Shown: positions 1-8,867 of the stretch, piece after piece
Position numbering within the stretch: the first letter of the stretch is position 1
How the letters are laid out: each line of letters starts with the position of its first letter
Assembly: GCA_040512755.1 (NCBI GenBank)
Contig: JBEVEP010000185.1
Coordinates: forward strand, 1 to 9,482
From: JBEVEP01 sp040512755
GTDB taxonomy: Bacteria; Pseudomonadota; Alphaproteobacteria; Rhizobiales; Rhizobiaceae
Direction: 5' to 3'
Length of the DNA: 9,482 nucleotides
The notes under the pieces: model-generated
Seen by the model: only the letters and a program-made list of their open reading frames with translations
Told to the model about the DNA's origin: nothing
The model's database searches: none
Translations under genes and position numbers: made by a program

Positions 1-739
1 CCATACCGCCGACGGTCCGGTGCAGGCATTGTCGAATGTTGATCTCACCATCGGCAAGGGCGAGTTCGTTTCTTTTATCGGCCCGTCGGGTTGCGGGAAA
101 ACGACGTTCCTGCGCGTCATCGCCGATCTCGAAAAGCCGACCGCCGGCACGATCCACGTCAATGGCATCACTGCGGAACAGGCGCGTGAGAAGCGCGCCT
201 ACGGCTATGTGTTCCAGGCGGCCGCGCTCTACCCATGGCGCACGATCGAGCGCAATGTCGCCCTTCCGCTGGAGATCATTGGGCTATCGCGGGCCGAACG
301 GCACGAACGCATCAAGCGTACGCTCGATCTCGTCAACCTCACCGGATTCGAGAAGAAATTTCCTTGGCAGCTTTCCGGCGGCATGCAGCAGCGCGCCTCG
401 ATCGCGCGTGCGCTCGCCTTCGATGCGGATCTGCTTCTGATGGACGAACCGTTCGGCGCGCTGGACGAGATCGTCCGCGATCACCTCAATGAACAGCTTC
501 TCGAACTCTGGGCGCGTACCAACAAGACGATTTGCTTCGTCACGCATTCCATTCCCGAGGCGGTGTATCTGTCGACGCGCATCGTCGTCATGTCGCCGCG
601 CCCCGGCCGGGTCACTGATGTGATCGAATCGACTTTGCCGAAGGAACGCCCGCTCGACATCCGCGAGACGCCCGAATTCCTAGCCATAGCTGCGCGGGTG
701 AGGGATGGGCTTAGGGCAGGGCACAGCTATGAGGAATAG
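1..739 (+). CDS. ABC importer ATP-binding protein (5' partial)
   Basis: Cytoplasmic ATPase subunit that powers the importer made with the two permeases and binding protein downstream. All nucleotide-binding motifs are visible: Walker A GPSGCGKTT (nt 80-106), a Q-loop in YVFQ, signature LSGGMQQR (nt 371-394), Walker B LLLMDEP (nt 431-451) followed by the D-loop ALD, and the H-loop histidine (nt 545-547). It resembles the NitT/TauT/SsuB-like ATPase class, which normally pairs with NMT1-type binding proteins. The frame is open to the left edge (first whole codon at nt 2) and reads HTADGPVQALSNVDL, which matches the usual residues just before the first strand of such ATPases. The GTG at 20 is therefore internal and the true start lies outside the window. 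About 245 codons are visible, so only a short N-terminal piece should be missing. Stop TAG at 737-739. Substrate unknown. Confidence 0.93.
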   Translation, partial: HTADGPVQALSNVDLTIGKGEFVSFIGPSGCGKTTFLRVIADLEKPTAGTIHVNGITAEQAREKRAYGYVFQAAALYPWRTIERNVALPLEIIGLSRAERHERIKRTLDLVNLTGFEKKFPWQLSGGMQQRASIARALAFDADLLLMDEPFGALDEIVRDHLNEQLLELWARTNKTICFVTHSIPEAVYLSTRIVVMSPRPGRVTDVIESTLPKERPLDIRETPEFLAIAARVRDGLRAGHSYEE

Positions 740-776
740 CGTCGGATGCCTTGAGGGTCATCAGGAATTGAGGATT

Positions 777-939
777 GTCCCTCGCTGTCCTGCCGGACAT
801 CTCTCCCCGCAAGCGGGGAGAGAGACGCAGTCATCTCGGCTTTTACCCGTCTTGAAACGTTGGAGGTTGGCGAAAGCCGAAGTGGAACGCCCCTTCGCCC
901 CGCTTGCGGGGAGAAGGTCCCGGCAGGGGGATGAGGGGC
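777..939. repeat. Rhizobial-type intergenic palindromic repeat pair forming one long hairpin
   Basis: Two GC-rich palindromes lie in opposite orientation between the ATPase and first permease genes. The left one has 11-bp perfect arms (800-810 and 813-823) around AA; the right one has 12-bp arms with one mismatch (892-903 and 906-917) around TT. The wider copies, 777-818 and the reverse complement of 898-939, align without gaps at about three quarters identity. Between them 836-843 is exactly complementary to 873-880, so the whole element can fold into one nested imperfect hairpin. This resembles the short mosaic elements (RIME-like) scattered in rhizobial intergenic DNA. It fills almost the entire 235-bp gap, and I see no gene in the gap. 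It may affect transcript processing or the ratio of ATPase to permease, which is inference. Confidence 0.8.
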
Positions 940-960
940 ACGCCTTAATTCCTGGCTGCC

Positions 961-965
961 GGAGG
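961..965 (+). promoter_or_regulatory. Ribosome binding site for the first permease
   Basis: GGAGG lies 9 nt before the ATG at 975. It is placed just after the palindromic repeat, so the permease keeps its own strong translation start although the repeat separates it from the ATPase gene. It supports 975 as the start. Confidence 0.75.
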
Positions 966-974
966 CGATAAAGA

Positions 975-1898
975 ATGGCTTCCGTGACAGCGGTCGACCC
1001 TGCGAAGCGCGAAAGCTCTTTCGCCAACATGTCCTCCGGCAACACGATTCCCATCTTGATTGTCGTGGGGGCCATCATCGCGCTTTGGTACTGCTTTGCA
1101 GTCTACCTCAACACGCCGTGGCAGCTGGACGTCTACCAGAAGGCGGGGACGCAATGGACGTTCTCGGACCTTGTGCGTGATACACTTGAACAGCAGCGGC
1201 CGGTGCTGCCGTCGCCCCATCAAGTTATCGCGGAGATCTGGAGGACGACCTTCGAACTCAGTCCCACCTCCAAGCGCAGCCTCGTCTATCACAGCTGGGT
1301 GACGCTCTCGTCGACACTGCTCGGGTTCGCGATGGGGACAGCGCTCGGAATTCTGCTTGCCGTGTTCATCGTCCACAATCGCGCAGCGGATCGTTCCGTA
1401 ATGCCCTGGATTGTCGCCAGCCAGACCATTCCGATCCTCGCGATTGCCCCGATGATCATCGTCGTGCTCAACGCGATCGGAATGACCGGGTTGCTGCCAA
1501 AAGCCATGATCTCCACCTATCTTTCCTTCTTCCCGGTCGCTGTCGGCATGGTGAAGGGGCTGCGGAGCCCCGAAACGATCCAGCTCGACCTGATGCACAC
1601 CTACAATGCCAGCCCAACGCAGACCTTCTGGAAGCTGCGCTGGCCGAGCTCGATGCCGTATCTGTTCACATCGATGAAGGTCGCGGTCGCGATCAGCCTG
1701 GTCGGGGCGATCGTTGGTGAACTGCCCACGGGCGCGGTCGCCGGTCTGGGCGCACGCCTTCTCGCCGGCTCCTATTATGGACAAACGGTGCAGATCTGGT
1801 CGGCATTGTTCGCCGCCGCGGCAATCGCCGCCGTCCTGGTCATGGCCGTCGGGATCGCGCAACGGCTCGTGTTGCGGCGGATGGGAGGCGCGGCATGA
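975..1898 (+). CDS. ABC importer permease 1 (BPD_transp_1 family)
   Basis: Inner-membrane permease subunit of 307 aa, proposed to form a heterodimer with the next gene product. A first membrane segment (about residues 25-45) is followed by a long polar, probably periplasmic, stretch of about 60 residues. Further hydrophobic segments lie near 106-133, 141-168, 174-194, 231-249 and 273-297. An EAA-like cytoplasmic loop that contacts the ATPase spans about 206-229 (MHTYNASPTQTFWKLRWPSS). The ATG at 975 follows a good GGAGG, and the stop overlaps the next start as ATGA, which indicates translational coupling. The family is that of the SsuC/TauC/ThiX-type permeases. The substrate is not shown by the sequence. 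Confidence 0.92.
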   Translation: MASVTAVDPAKRESSFANMSSGNTIPILIVVGAIIALWYCFAVYLNTPWQLDVYQKAGTQWTFSDLVRDTLEQQRPVLPSPHQVIAEIWRTTFELSPTSKRSLVYHSWVTLSSTLLGFAMGTALGILLAVFIVHNRAADRSVMPWIVASQTIPILAIAPMIIVVLNAIGMTGLLPKAMISTYLSFFPVAVGMVKGLRSPETIQLDLMHTYNASPTQTFWKLRWPSSMPYLFTSMKVAVAISLVGAIVGELPTGAVAGLGARLLAGSYYGQTVQIWSALFAAAAIAAVLVMAVGIAQRLVLRRMGGAA

Positions 1899-2758
1899 GG
1901 GTCGGCTTCATCATCGCTGCGTTTGCCTTCTGGATCGCCGCATGGGCGGTCAACGAGTGGCTCGTCCGCCAGAACCCGTCCAATCCGTTGCTTCGGCGGC
2001 TGTTCCGGCTTGCGGTTCCGGTGCTATTCGGCGTGACCATCCTGGTGCTTTGGGAAGGCATGGTTCGCGGCTTCAACGTTCCCTTCGTGCTCCTGCCGCC
2101 ACCTTCCGCGATTTGGGCCCGCATTGTCAGCTCTCTGCCCACATTATGGGCGGATTTCCGCCAGACTTTTTTGAAGGCCGTGTTGATCGGCTATGCGCTC
2201 GGCTGCGGCTCCGGCTTCCTGGCCGCGATCGCGATCGACCGTTCGCCCTTCCTTCAGCGCGGGCTGCTGCCGCTGGGCAATTTCGTCTCGGCGCTTCCCA
2301 TCATCGGGGTCGCGCCCATCATGGTGATGTGGTTCGGCTTCGACTGGCCTTCGAAGGCGGCGGTGGTCATCATCATGACGTTCTTCCCGATGCTAGTGAA
2401 CACGGTTCAAGGGCTTGCAGCGGCGAGTTCCATGGAGCGCGACCTGATGCGCACCTATGCGGCGGGCTACTGGCAGACCCTGTTCAAACTGCGTCTGCCA
2501 GCCGCGGCGCCCTTTATCTTCAACGCGCTGAAGATCAATTCCACGCTGGCCTTGATCGGGGCCATCGTTGCCGAGTTTTTCGGAACACCCATCGTCGGCA
2601 TGGGCTTTCGCATTTCCACCGAGGTAGGCCGATTGAGCGTCGACATGGTCTGGGCTGAAATCGCGGTTGCAGCCCTCGCGGGTTCGGTCTTTTATGGCGT
2701 GGTCACCCTGATCGAAAGGGTCGTTACATTTTGGCATCCGTCTGTCCGTGGTGGGTAG
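1895..2758 (+). CDS. ABC importer permease 2 (BPD_transp_1 family)
   Basis: Second inner-membrane permease, 287 aa, clearly related to the preceding one but diverged, so the channel is probably a heterodimer rather than the homodimer usual for Ssu/Tau-type systems. Two hydrophobic segments come early (about residues 3-20 and 39-58), then segments near 92-114, 130-147, 154-173, 212-230 and 252-275. The EAA loop is at about 183-203, with TYAAGYWQTLFKLRLP resembling the consensus. The start ATG overlaps the stop of permease 1 by 4 bp. The stop TAG is 34 bp before the binding-protein start. Confidence 0.92.
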   Translation: MRVGFIIAAFAFWIAAWAVNEWLVRQNPSNPLLRRLFRLAVPVLFGVTILVLWEGMVRGFNVPFVLLPPPSAIWARIVSSLPTLWADFRQTFLKAVLIGYALGCGSGFLAAIAIDRSPFLQRGLLPLGNFVSALPIIGVAPIMVMWFGFDWPSKAAVVIIMTFFPMLVNTVQGLAAASSMERDLMRTYAAGYWQTLFKLRLPAAAPFIFNALKINSTLALIGAIVAEFFGTPIVGMGFRISTEVGRLSVDMVWAEIAVAALAGSVFYGVVTLIERVVTFWHPSVRGG

Positions 2759-2780
2759 ACGAAGTCTTGGGCTAACTTCA

Positions 2781-2786
2781 GAGGGA
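2781..2786 (+). promoter_or_regulatory. Ribosome binding site fixing the binding-protein start
   Basis: GAGGGA sits 6 nt before the ATG at 2793. An earlier in-frame start at 2748 would overlap the permease gene and put polar residues ahead of the signal peptide, so this site decides the start at 2793. Confidence 0.7.
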
Positions 2787-2792
2787 AGCGAA

Positions 2793-3782
2793 ATGAAAAA
2801 ACTAATGGTCTCGGTGCTTGCCGGCGCCATGTCGCTGGCAGCATTTCAGGCGCTGGCGGCGGACAAGGTCACGCTCCAGTTAAAGTGGGTAACGCAGGCG
2901 CAGTTCGCTGGCTATTACGTTGCCAAGGACAAGGGCTATTACGAGGAAGAGAACCTCGATGTCGAGATCAAGCCGGGCGGGCCCGACATCGCGCCGCCTC
3001 AGGTGCTGGCCGGTGGCGGAGCCGACGTCATCATCGACTGGATGCCGTCCGCGCTGGCCACGCGAGAGAAGGGCGTGCCGGTCGTCAACATTGCTCAGCC
3101 GTTCAAGTCATCGGGCATGATGCTGACCTGCCGCAAGGAGACCGGCATTACCAAGCCGGAAGACTTCAAGGGCAAGACGCTGGGCGTCTGGTTCTTCGGC
3201 AATGAGTATCCGTTCCTGTCCTGGATGAGCACTCTAGGCATTCCGACACAGGGCGGCGCTGACGGAGTGACCGTGCTGAAACAGGGCTTCAACGTGGATC
3301 CGCTGATCCAGAAGCAGGCCGACTGCATCTCGACCATGACCTACAACGAGTATTGGCAGGTGATCGATGCCGGCATCAAGCCGGAGGACCTCGTCACTTT
3401 CAAGTATGAGGATCAGGGTGTGGCGACGTTGGAAGACGGCATCTATGTGCTGGAAGACAAGCTCAAGGATCCTGCCTTCGTGGACAAGATGGTGCGTTTC
3501 GTACGCGCTTCCATGAAGGGCTGGAAATATGCCGAGGAGAATCCTGACGAGGCCGCGATGATCGTGCTCGAGAATGACTCGACCGGCGCACAGACCGAAA
3601 CACATCAGAAGCGCATGATGGGCGAGATCGCCAAGCTGACCGCTGGCTCGAATGGTGCGCTCGACGAAGCGGACTATCAGCGCACGGTGAAGACCTTGCT
3701 CGGCGGTGGTTCAGATCCGGTCATCACCAAGGAGCCCCAGGGCGCCTTCACCAAGGAGATCACCGACAAGGCGCTGCAGTAG
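2793..3782 (+). CDS. Periplasmic substrate-binding protein, NMT1/THI5-like
   Basis: Exported binding protein of 329 aa that should capture the ligand and deliver it to the two permeases. It has a clear Sec signal peptide: MKK, a hydrophobic core, and a likely cleavage after ALA at residues 20-22; there is no lipobox. The mature start, LQLKWVTQAQFAGYYVAKDK at about 27-46, is typical of the NMT1/THI5-like family that includes thiamine-pyrimidine (ThiY) and riboflavin (RibY) binders. Further family-like stretches are GGGADVIIDWM (about 74-84) and TMTYNEYWQV (about 181-190). Aromatic residues are frequent in the presumed ligand cleft. Two cysteines, C113 and C178, occur in the exported part and might pair. 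It is the last gene of the operon, followed by a strong terminator. Ligand unknown: a pyrimidine or similar heteroaromatic compound is the family-based guess. Stop TAG at 3780-3782. Confidence 0.9.
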   Translation: MKKLMVSVLAGAMSLAAFQALAADKVTLQLKWVTQAQFAGYYVAKDKGYYEEENLDVEIKPGGPDIAPPQVLAGGGADVIIDWMPSALATREKGVPVVNIAQPFKSSGMMLTCRKETGITKPEDFKGKTLGVWFFGNEYPFLSWMSTLGIPTQGGADGVTVLKQGFNVDPLIQKQADCISTMTYNEYWQVIDAGIKPEDLVTFKYEDQGVATLEDGIYVLEDKLKDPAFVDKMVRFVRASMKGWKYAEENPDEAAMIVLENDSTGAQTETHQKRMMGEIAKLTAGSNGALDEADYQRTVKTLLGGGSDPVITKEPQGAFTKEITDKALQ

Positions 3783-3800
3783 TCACAGCATAAAGGATAG

Positions 3801-3836
3801 AAGAAAAAGGGGGCGGGCAACCGCCCCCTTTTTCTT
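3801..3836. terminator. Bidirectional intrinsic terminator between convergent operons
   Basis: A perfect 16-bp inverted repeat has arms AAGAAAAAGGGGGCGG (3801-3816) and its exact complement (3821-3836) around the loop GCAA (3817-3820). The GC stem is flanked by A-rich sequence on one side and T-rich on the other, so either strand gives a GC hairpin followed by U residues. On the plus strand the loop is a GNRA-type tetraloop. It lies 18 bp after the binding-protein stop and 59 bp beyond the paaZ stop, the only gap between the two operons, so it should end both transcripts. The remaining bases of 3783-3895 show no gene. Confidence 0.9.
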
Positions 3837-3895
3837 TTGATGCTGTAAGGCAAGCCGGTGCTTTGTATCGGCGCGGCGGACAGAACCTCACATCT

Positions 3896-5926
<2,031 letters not shown>

Positions 5927-5945
5927 GGGAGGCACCTATGTTTGG

Positions 5946-7259
5946 TCATCCGTTCTTGGGCCGATTGTCAACAATGCGCTGTGCCTTGCCCTGGCTGCGG
6001 GCCACGCCTTCCGGCTCGGTCACGTCGACGACGACATTGACTCCGATGACCTCCTTTATACGCTCGTGCAGCGCATGCGCCGACGCGGTCCGTACTTCGG
6101 TAGATGCAGCGTGCGCCGCCGCTTCCACATGGACGGTCATGCAATCCAGCCTGCCTTCCCGCCAGAGTTCGATCTGGAAGTGCGGGGCAAGGCTTTTGAC
6201 CTTGAGGATCTGCTCCTCGATCTGGGTCGGGAAGACATTGACGCCGCGCAGGATCATCATGTCGTCCGAACGGCCGGTGACCTTCTCCATCCGCCGCATA
6301 GTTCGCGCGGTTCCGGGCAAAAGCCGCGTGAGATCGCGGGTGCGATAGCGGACAATCGGGAAAGCTTCCTTGGTGAGCGAAGTGAAAACGAGTTCACCCA
6401 TCTCGCCCTCGGCCACCGGCTCTCCGCTCTGGGGATCGATGATCTCGGGATAGAAATGGTCTTCCCAAATATGCAGCCCGTCTTTCGTCTCCACGCATTC
6501 GTTGGCGACGCCCGGGCCGATCACCTCCGACAGTCCGTAGATATCGATCGCATGCATGTCGAAAGCCTGCTCGATTTCGGCCCGCATGGCGTTGGTCCAG
6601 GGTTCCGCCCCAAAAATGCCGACCTGGAGCGGGCTCTTGCGCGGATCGAGCCCCTGCGTGCGATATTCGTCAAGGATCGACAGCAGGTAGGAGGGGGTGA
6701 CCATGATCGTGGTCGCCCGGAAGTCCTCAATCAACGTGACTTGCCTGGCGGTCATCCCGCCGGAGACCGGAACGACCGTACATCCCAGCCGCTCCGCGCC
6801 GTAATGGGCGCCTAGACCGCCGGTGAAGAGTCCATATCCATACGCGACGTGAACGACGTCGCCGGGCCGGGTTCCCGAGGCGCGGAGCGAACGCGCCATG
6901 CAATCCGCCCAGACGTCGAGATCGTGCTTCGTATAGCCGGCGACGGTGGGCTTGCCCGTGGTGCCGGACGAGGCGTGGATACGGGCCACCTTCTCGCGCG
7001 GCACGGCGAACATGCCGAACGGATAGTTTTCGCGCAGGTCCGCCTTGACCGTGAAGGGAAACTTCCTCAGGTCGGCAAGGGTGCGAAGATCGCCCGGATG
7101 CACGCCCGCCGCGTCAAAGCTCTTCCGGTAATGCGGCACATTCGCATAGGCATGGCCGAGTGACCATTTCAGCCGGTTCAATTGGAGCGCCTGGATTTCG
7201 TCGCGCGACGCGATCTCGATGGGATCGAGTTCTTCCTTGCGTGGCGCCAGATTCCTCAT
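5946..7259 (-). CDS. paaK: Phenylacetate-CoA ligase
   Basis: Cytosolic AMP-forming ligase of 437 aa that converts phenylacetate, ATP and CoA to phenylacetyl-CoA, the committing step of the pathway. Adenylate-forming motifs are present: P-loop SSGTTGKPT (97-105), GAEP (217-220), YGLSE (241-245), and YRTRDLTRLL (305-314), whose aspartate normally binds ribose. The GRSDDMMILRGVNVFPTQIE hinge and C-terminal stretch is at 329-348. A candidate catalytic lysine, K425, lies in SQGKAQRIVDNRP. Length and order of motifs fit PaaK well. The ATG at 7259 comes 4 bp after the paaI stop, suggesting coupled translation. The gene was named paaF in older Pseudomonas literature. Confidence 0.96.
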   Translation of the reverse strand: MRNLAPRKEELDPIEIASRDEIQALQLNRLKWSLGHAYANVPHYRKSFDAAGVHPGDLRTLADLRKFPFTVKADLRENYPFGMFAVPREKVARIHASSGTTGKPTVAGYTKHDLDVWADCMARSLRASGTRPGDVVHVAYGYGLFTGGLGAHYGAERLGCTVVPVSGGMTARQVTLIEDFRATTIMVTPSYLLSILDEYRTQGLDPRKSPLQVGIFGAEPWTNAMRAEIEQAFDMHAIDIYGLSEVIGPGVANECVETKDGLHIWEDHFYPEIIDPQSGEPVAEGEMGELVFTSLTKEAFPIVRYRTRDLTRLLPGTARTMRRMEKVTGRSDDMMILRGVNVFPTQIEEQILKVKSLAPHFQIELWREGRLDCMTVHVEAAAHAASTEVRTASAHALHERIKEVIGVNVVVDVTEPEGVARSQGKAQRIVDNRPKNG

Positions 7260-7263
7260 TCCG

Positions 7264-7704
7264 CTACCCTTCCGCTACGCCGTCCACAAAGTGGGCGCCT
7301 GTGATGACACGGGAGGCGCCCCTGAATTCGGCGATCAGGCGGCCATCCTGGTTTGTCACGCGCACGTCGTAGAGCCCAGAGCGGCCGTTGCGGCTTATCT
7401 CCCGCGCCTCGGCGGTCAAGCGGTCACCAAGCACGCCAGGTGAGATAAAGCTGATAGTATTGTGCTGGGCCACCGCTACCTGGTTGTAGGAATTGCACGC
7501 GAAAGCAAAGGCGGAATCCGCCAGTGTGAAGATGAACCCGCCATGGCAGATGTCGTGGCCGTTGGTGTGGTGCTTTTCCACTGTCATCGACATCGAAGCG
7601 GTGCCCGGACCGACGGCATCGAGCCGTGCACCCAGCCATTTCGAGGCGTCATCGCGCGCCCACATTGCGTCGGCACTTCTTTGCGCAATTTCGTCCGGCG
7701 TCAT
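7264..7704 (-). CDS. paaI: Hydroxyphenylacetyl-CoA thioesterase (hotdog fold)
   Basis: Hotdog-fold acyl-CoA thioesterase of 146 aa. In E. coli, PaaI hydrolyses hydroxylated phenylacetyl-CoAs and other stalled CoA esters, freeing trapped CoA. The core motif HGGFIFTLADSAFAFAC spans residues 54-70; Asp63 matches the catalytic aspartate (D61) of E. coli PaaI. The start ATG at 7704 has AGGGA just upstream and gives the usual family length; the open frame further upstream would overlap paaE and adds no recognisable sequence. The 74-bp gap to paaE is the longest inside this operon and shows no gene. The stop is 4 bp from paaK. Confidence 0.94.
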   Translation of the reverse strand: MTPDEIAQRSADAMWARDDASKWLGARLDAVGPGTASMSMTVEKHHTNGHDICHGGFIFTLADSAFAFACNSYNQVAVAQHNTISFISPGVLGDRLTAEAREISRNGRSGLYDVRVTNQDGRLIAEFRGASRVITGAHFVDGVAEG

Positions 7705-7778
7705 GCTCTTCCCTCGCGCGTCGATCCCGGGCTTTGAGAGTTTCGGAGGGAGCGATGCGCAGACATGAAAGACCAAGT

Positions 7779-8858
7779 CTAGGCGGCATCGAAATCGAGG
7801 ACGAGTCTTGCGCTCGTGGGGCGCGATTGACAAGCCAGCGTGAAACCCGCTTCGATCTCCCATTTCTCCAGCGAATAGTTGACGGCCATCTCCGCCGAGC
7901 CTTCGACAACCCTGCAGCGGCAAGTGCAGCACATGCCGCCGGCGCAGGAATAGGGCAATTCGATGCCTGCCTCGCGCGCCGCGTCGAGTACGGACTGATC
8001 GGCATTGGCCATCTGGAAACCGCGCCGCATCCCGTCGAGCATCACCTCCACCGTCACGCCTCTGGTCACGGCGTCGCGAGCGGCGGGCGAGGGCGTCCTT
8101 CTGGGCGCAATCCCGCCGGCAGGTGTGAAGCGCTCGAAACGAACCCTGTCTTCCGGAACGCCCAGTGCTTGCAGTGCGCCGGCGACGTCATCGATCATTT
8201 CGCCCGGCCCGCACAGGAACACGCCGTCGGCGCGTCGCGGATCAATCAGGCCGCGCTCTGTCATCGCCCGGATACGCGTTCCGTCGATGCGTCCGTTGAG
8301 AAGCTCGACATCCTGCTTTTCGCGCGAAAGCACGTGGATGAGCGCAAAGCGCCGCAAATGCCGGTCCTTGAGGTCCTCCAGTTCTTCGCGAAACATGATC
8401 GTGGCTGTCGTGCGGTTGCCATAGATCAGCGTCACCGTGCTCTCGGGCTCGTGGCCGAGCACTGTCCGGGCGATCGACAGCATGGGCGTAATGCCCGATC
8501 CCGATGCAATCAGGATATAGTCGTGCCTGTCACCGATCAGCGACGTGAAGCGCCCCTGTGGCGGCATCACGCGGATGGTGTCGCCCACATCGAGGCGGTC
8601 GTTGACGAAGCTTGAAAAGCGCCCGTCCGCCACCTTCTTCACACCCACTCGCAGAAAGGACTCGCCGGGCACCGAACAAATCGAATAGGAGCGCCGCGCC
8701 TCTTCGCCGTCGATGTCGGCGGCTAGCGTCAGATATTGGCCGGGGCGGAACGCAAATGTCTCCTTCAGGTCATCCGGTATTTCGAAGGCGAGCGAGACGG
8801 CCTCCGGAGTCTGCCGATCGATCTCTGCCACCTTGAGTTCGTGAAAGCGGCGCGCCAC
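7779..8858 (-). CDS. paaE: Phenylacetyl-CoA 1,2-epoxidase reductase subunit
   Basis: NAD(P)H-dependent flavin and iron-sulfur reductase, 359 aa, passing electrons to the PaaABC di-iron epoxidase. Domain order is a FAD-binding barrel with RPGQYLTL (38-45) and RRSYSICS (55-62), a nucleotide-binding domain with ASGSGITPMLSI (118-129) and LCGPGEMI (215-222), then a C-terminal plant-type 2Fe-2S ferredoxin domain. The cluster ligands are Cys305, Cys310 and Cys313 (C-x4-C-x2-C) and Cys343. The frame begins with GTG at 8858, 9 bp after the paaD stop, and the purine-rich GAGGTAG overlapping that stop serves as ribosome site. Homologous sequence starts at once (residue 6 onward), supporting this start. 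Confidence 0.95.
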   Translation of the reverse strand: MARRFHELKVAEIDRQTPEAVSLAFEIPDDLKETFAFRPGQYLTLAADIDGEEARRSYSICSVPGESFLRVGVKKVADGRFSSFVNDRLDVGDTIRVMPPQGRFTSLIGDRHDYILIASGSGITPMLSIARTVLGHEPESTVTLIYGNRTTATIMFREELEDLKDRHLRRFALIHVLSREKQDVELLNGRIDGTRIRAMTERGLIDPRRADGVFLCGPGEMIDDVAGALQALGVPEDRVRFERFTPAGGIAPRRTPSPAARDAVTRGVTVEVMLDGMRRGFQMANADQSVLDAAREAGIELPYSCAGGMCCTCRCRVVEGSAEMAVNYSLEKWEIEAGFTLACQSRPTSARLVLDFDAA

Positions 8859-8867
8859 CAGTCTACC

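Noticed and set aside
20..22. GTG at 20 as the start of the ATPase
   Set aside because: The frame continues upstream with residues typical of the ATPase N-terminus, so the gene is cut by the window edge.
777..939. The paired palindromes as a CRISPR or an insertion sequence
   Set aside because: There are only two inverted copies, no regular spacers, no cas genes, no transposase and no target duplication; a short intergenic repeat explains it better.
777..939. The palindromes as an intrinsic terminator of the ATPase gene
   Set aside because: Neither hairpin is followed by a T run, and the downstream genes are needed for the same transporter.
945..1862. A 305-codon minus-strand frame opposite permease 1
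   Set aside because: Its composition is rich in D, R, H and G, it has no domain, and it mirrors the third-position bias of the permease gene.
1714..2658. A 314-codon plus-strand frame overlapping both permeases
   Set aside because: It is out of frame with two convincing membrane proteins and is Arg/Gly/His-rich without family features.
7705..7932. N-terminal extension of paaI to 7932
   Set aside because: It would overlap the ferredoxin domain of paaE by about 150 bp, adds no hotdog-fold sequence, and the ATG at 7704 has its own ribosome site.
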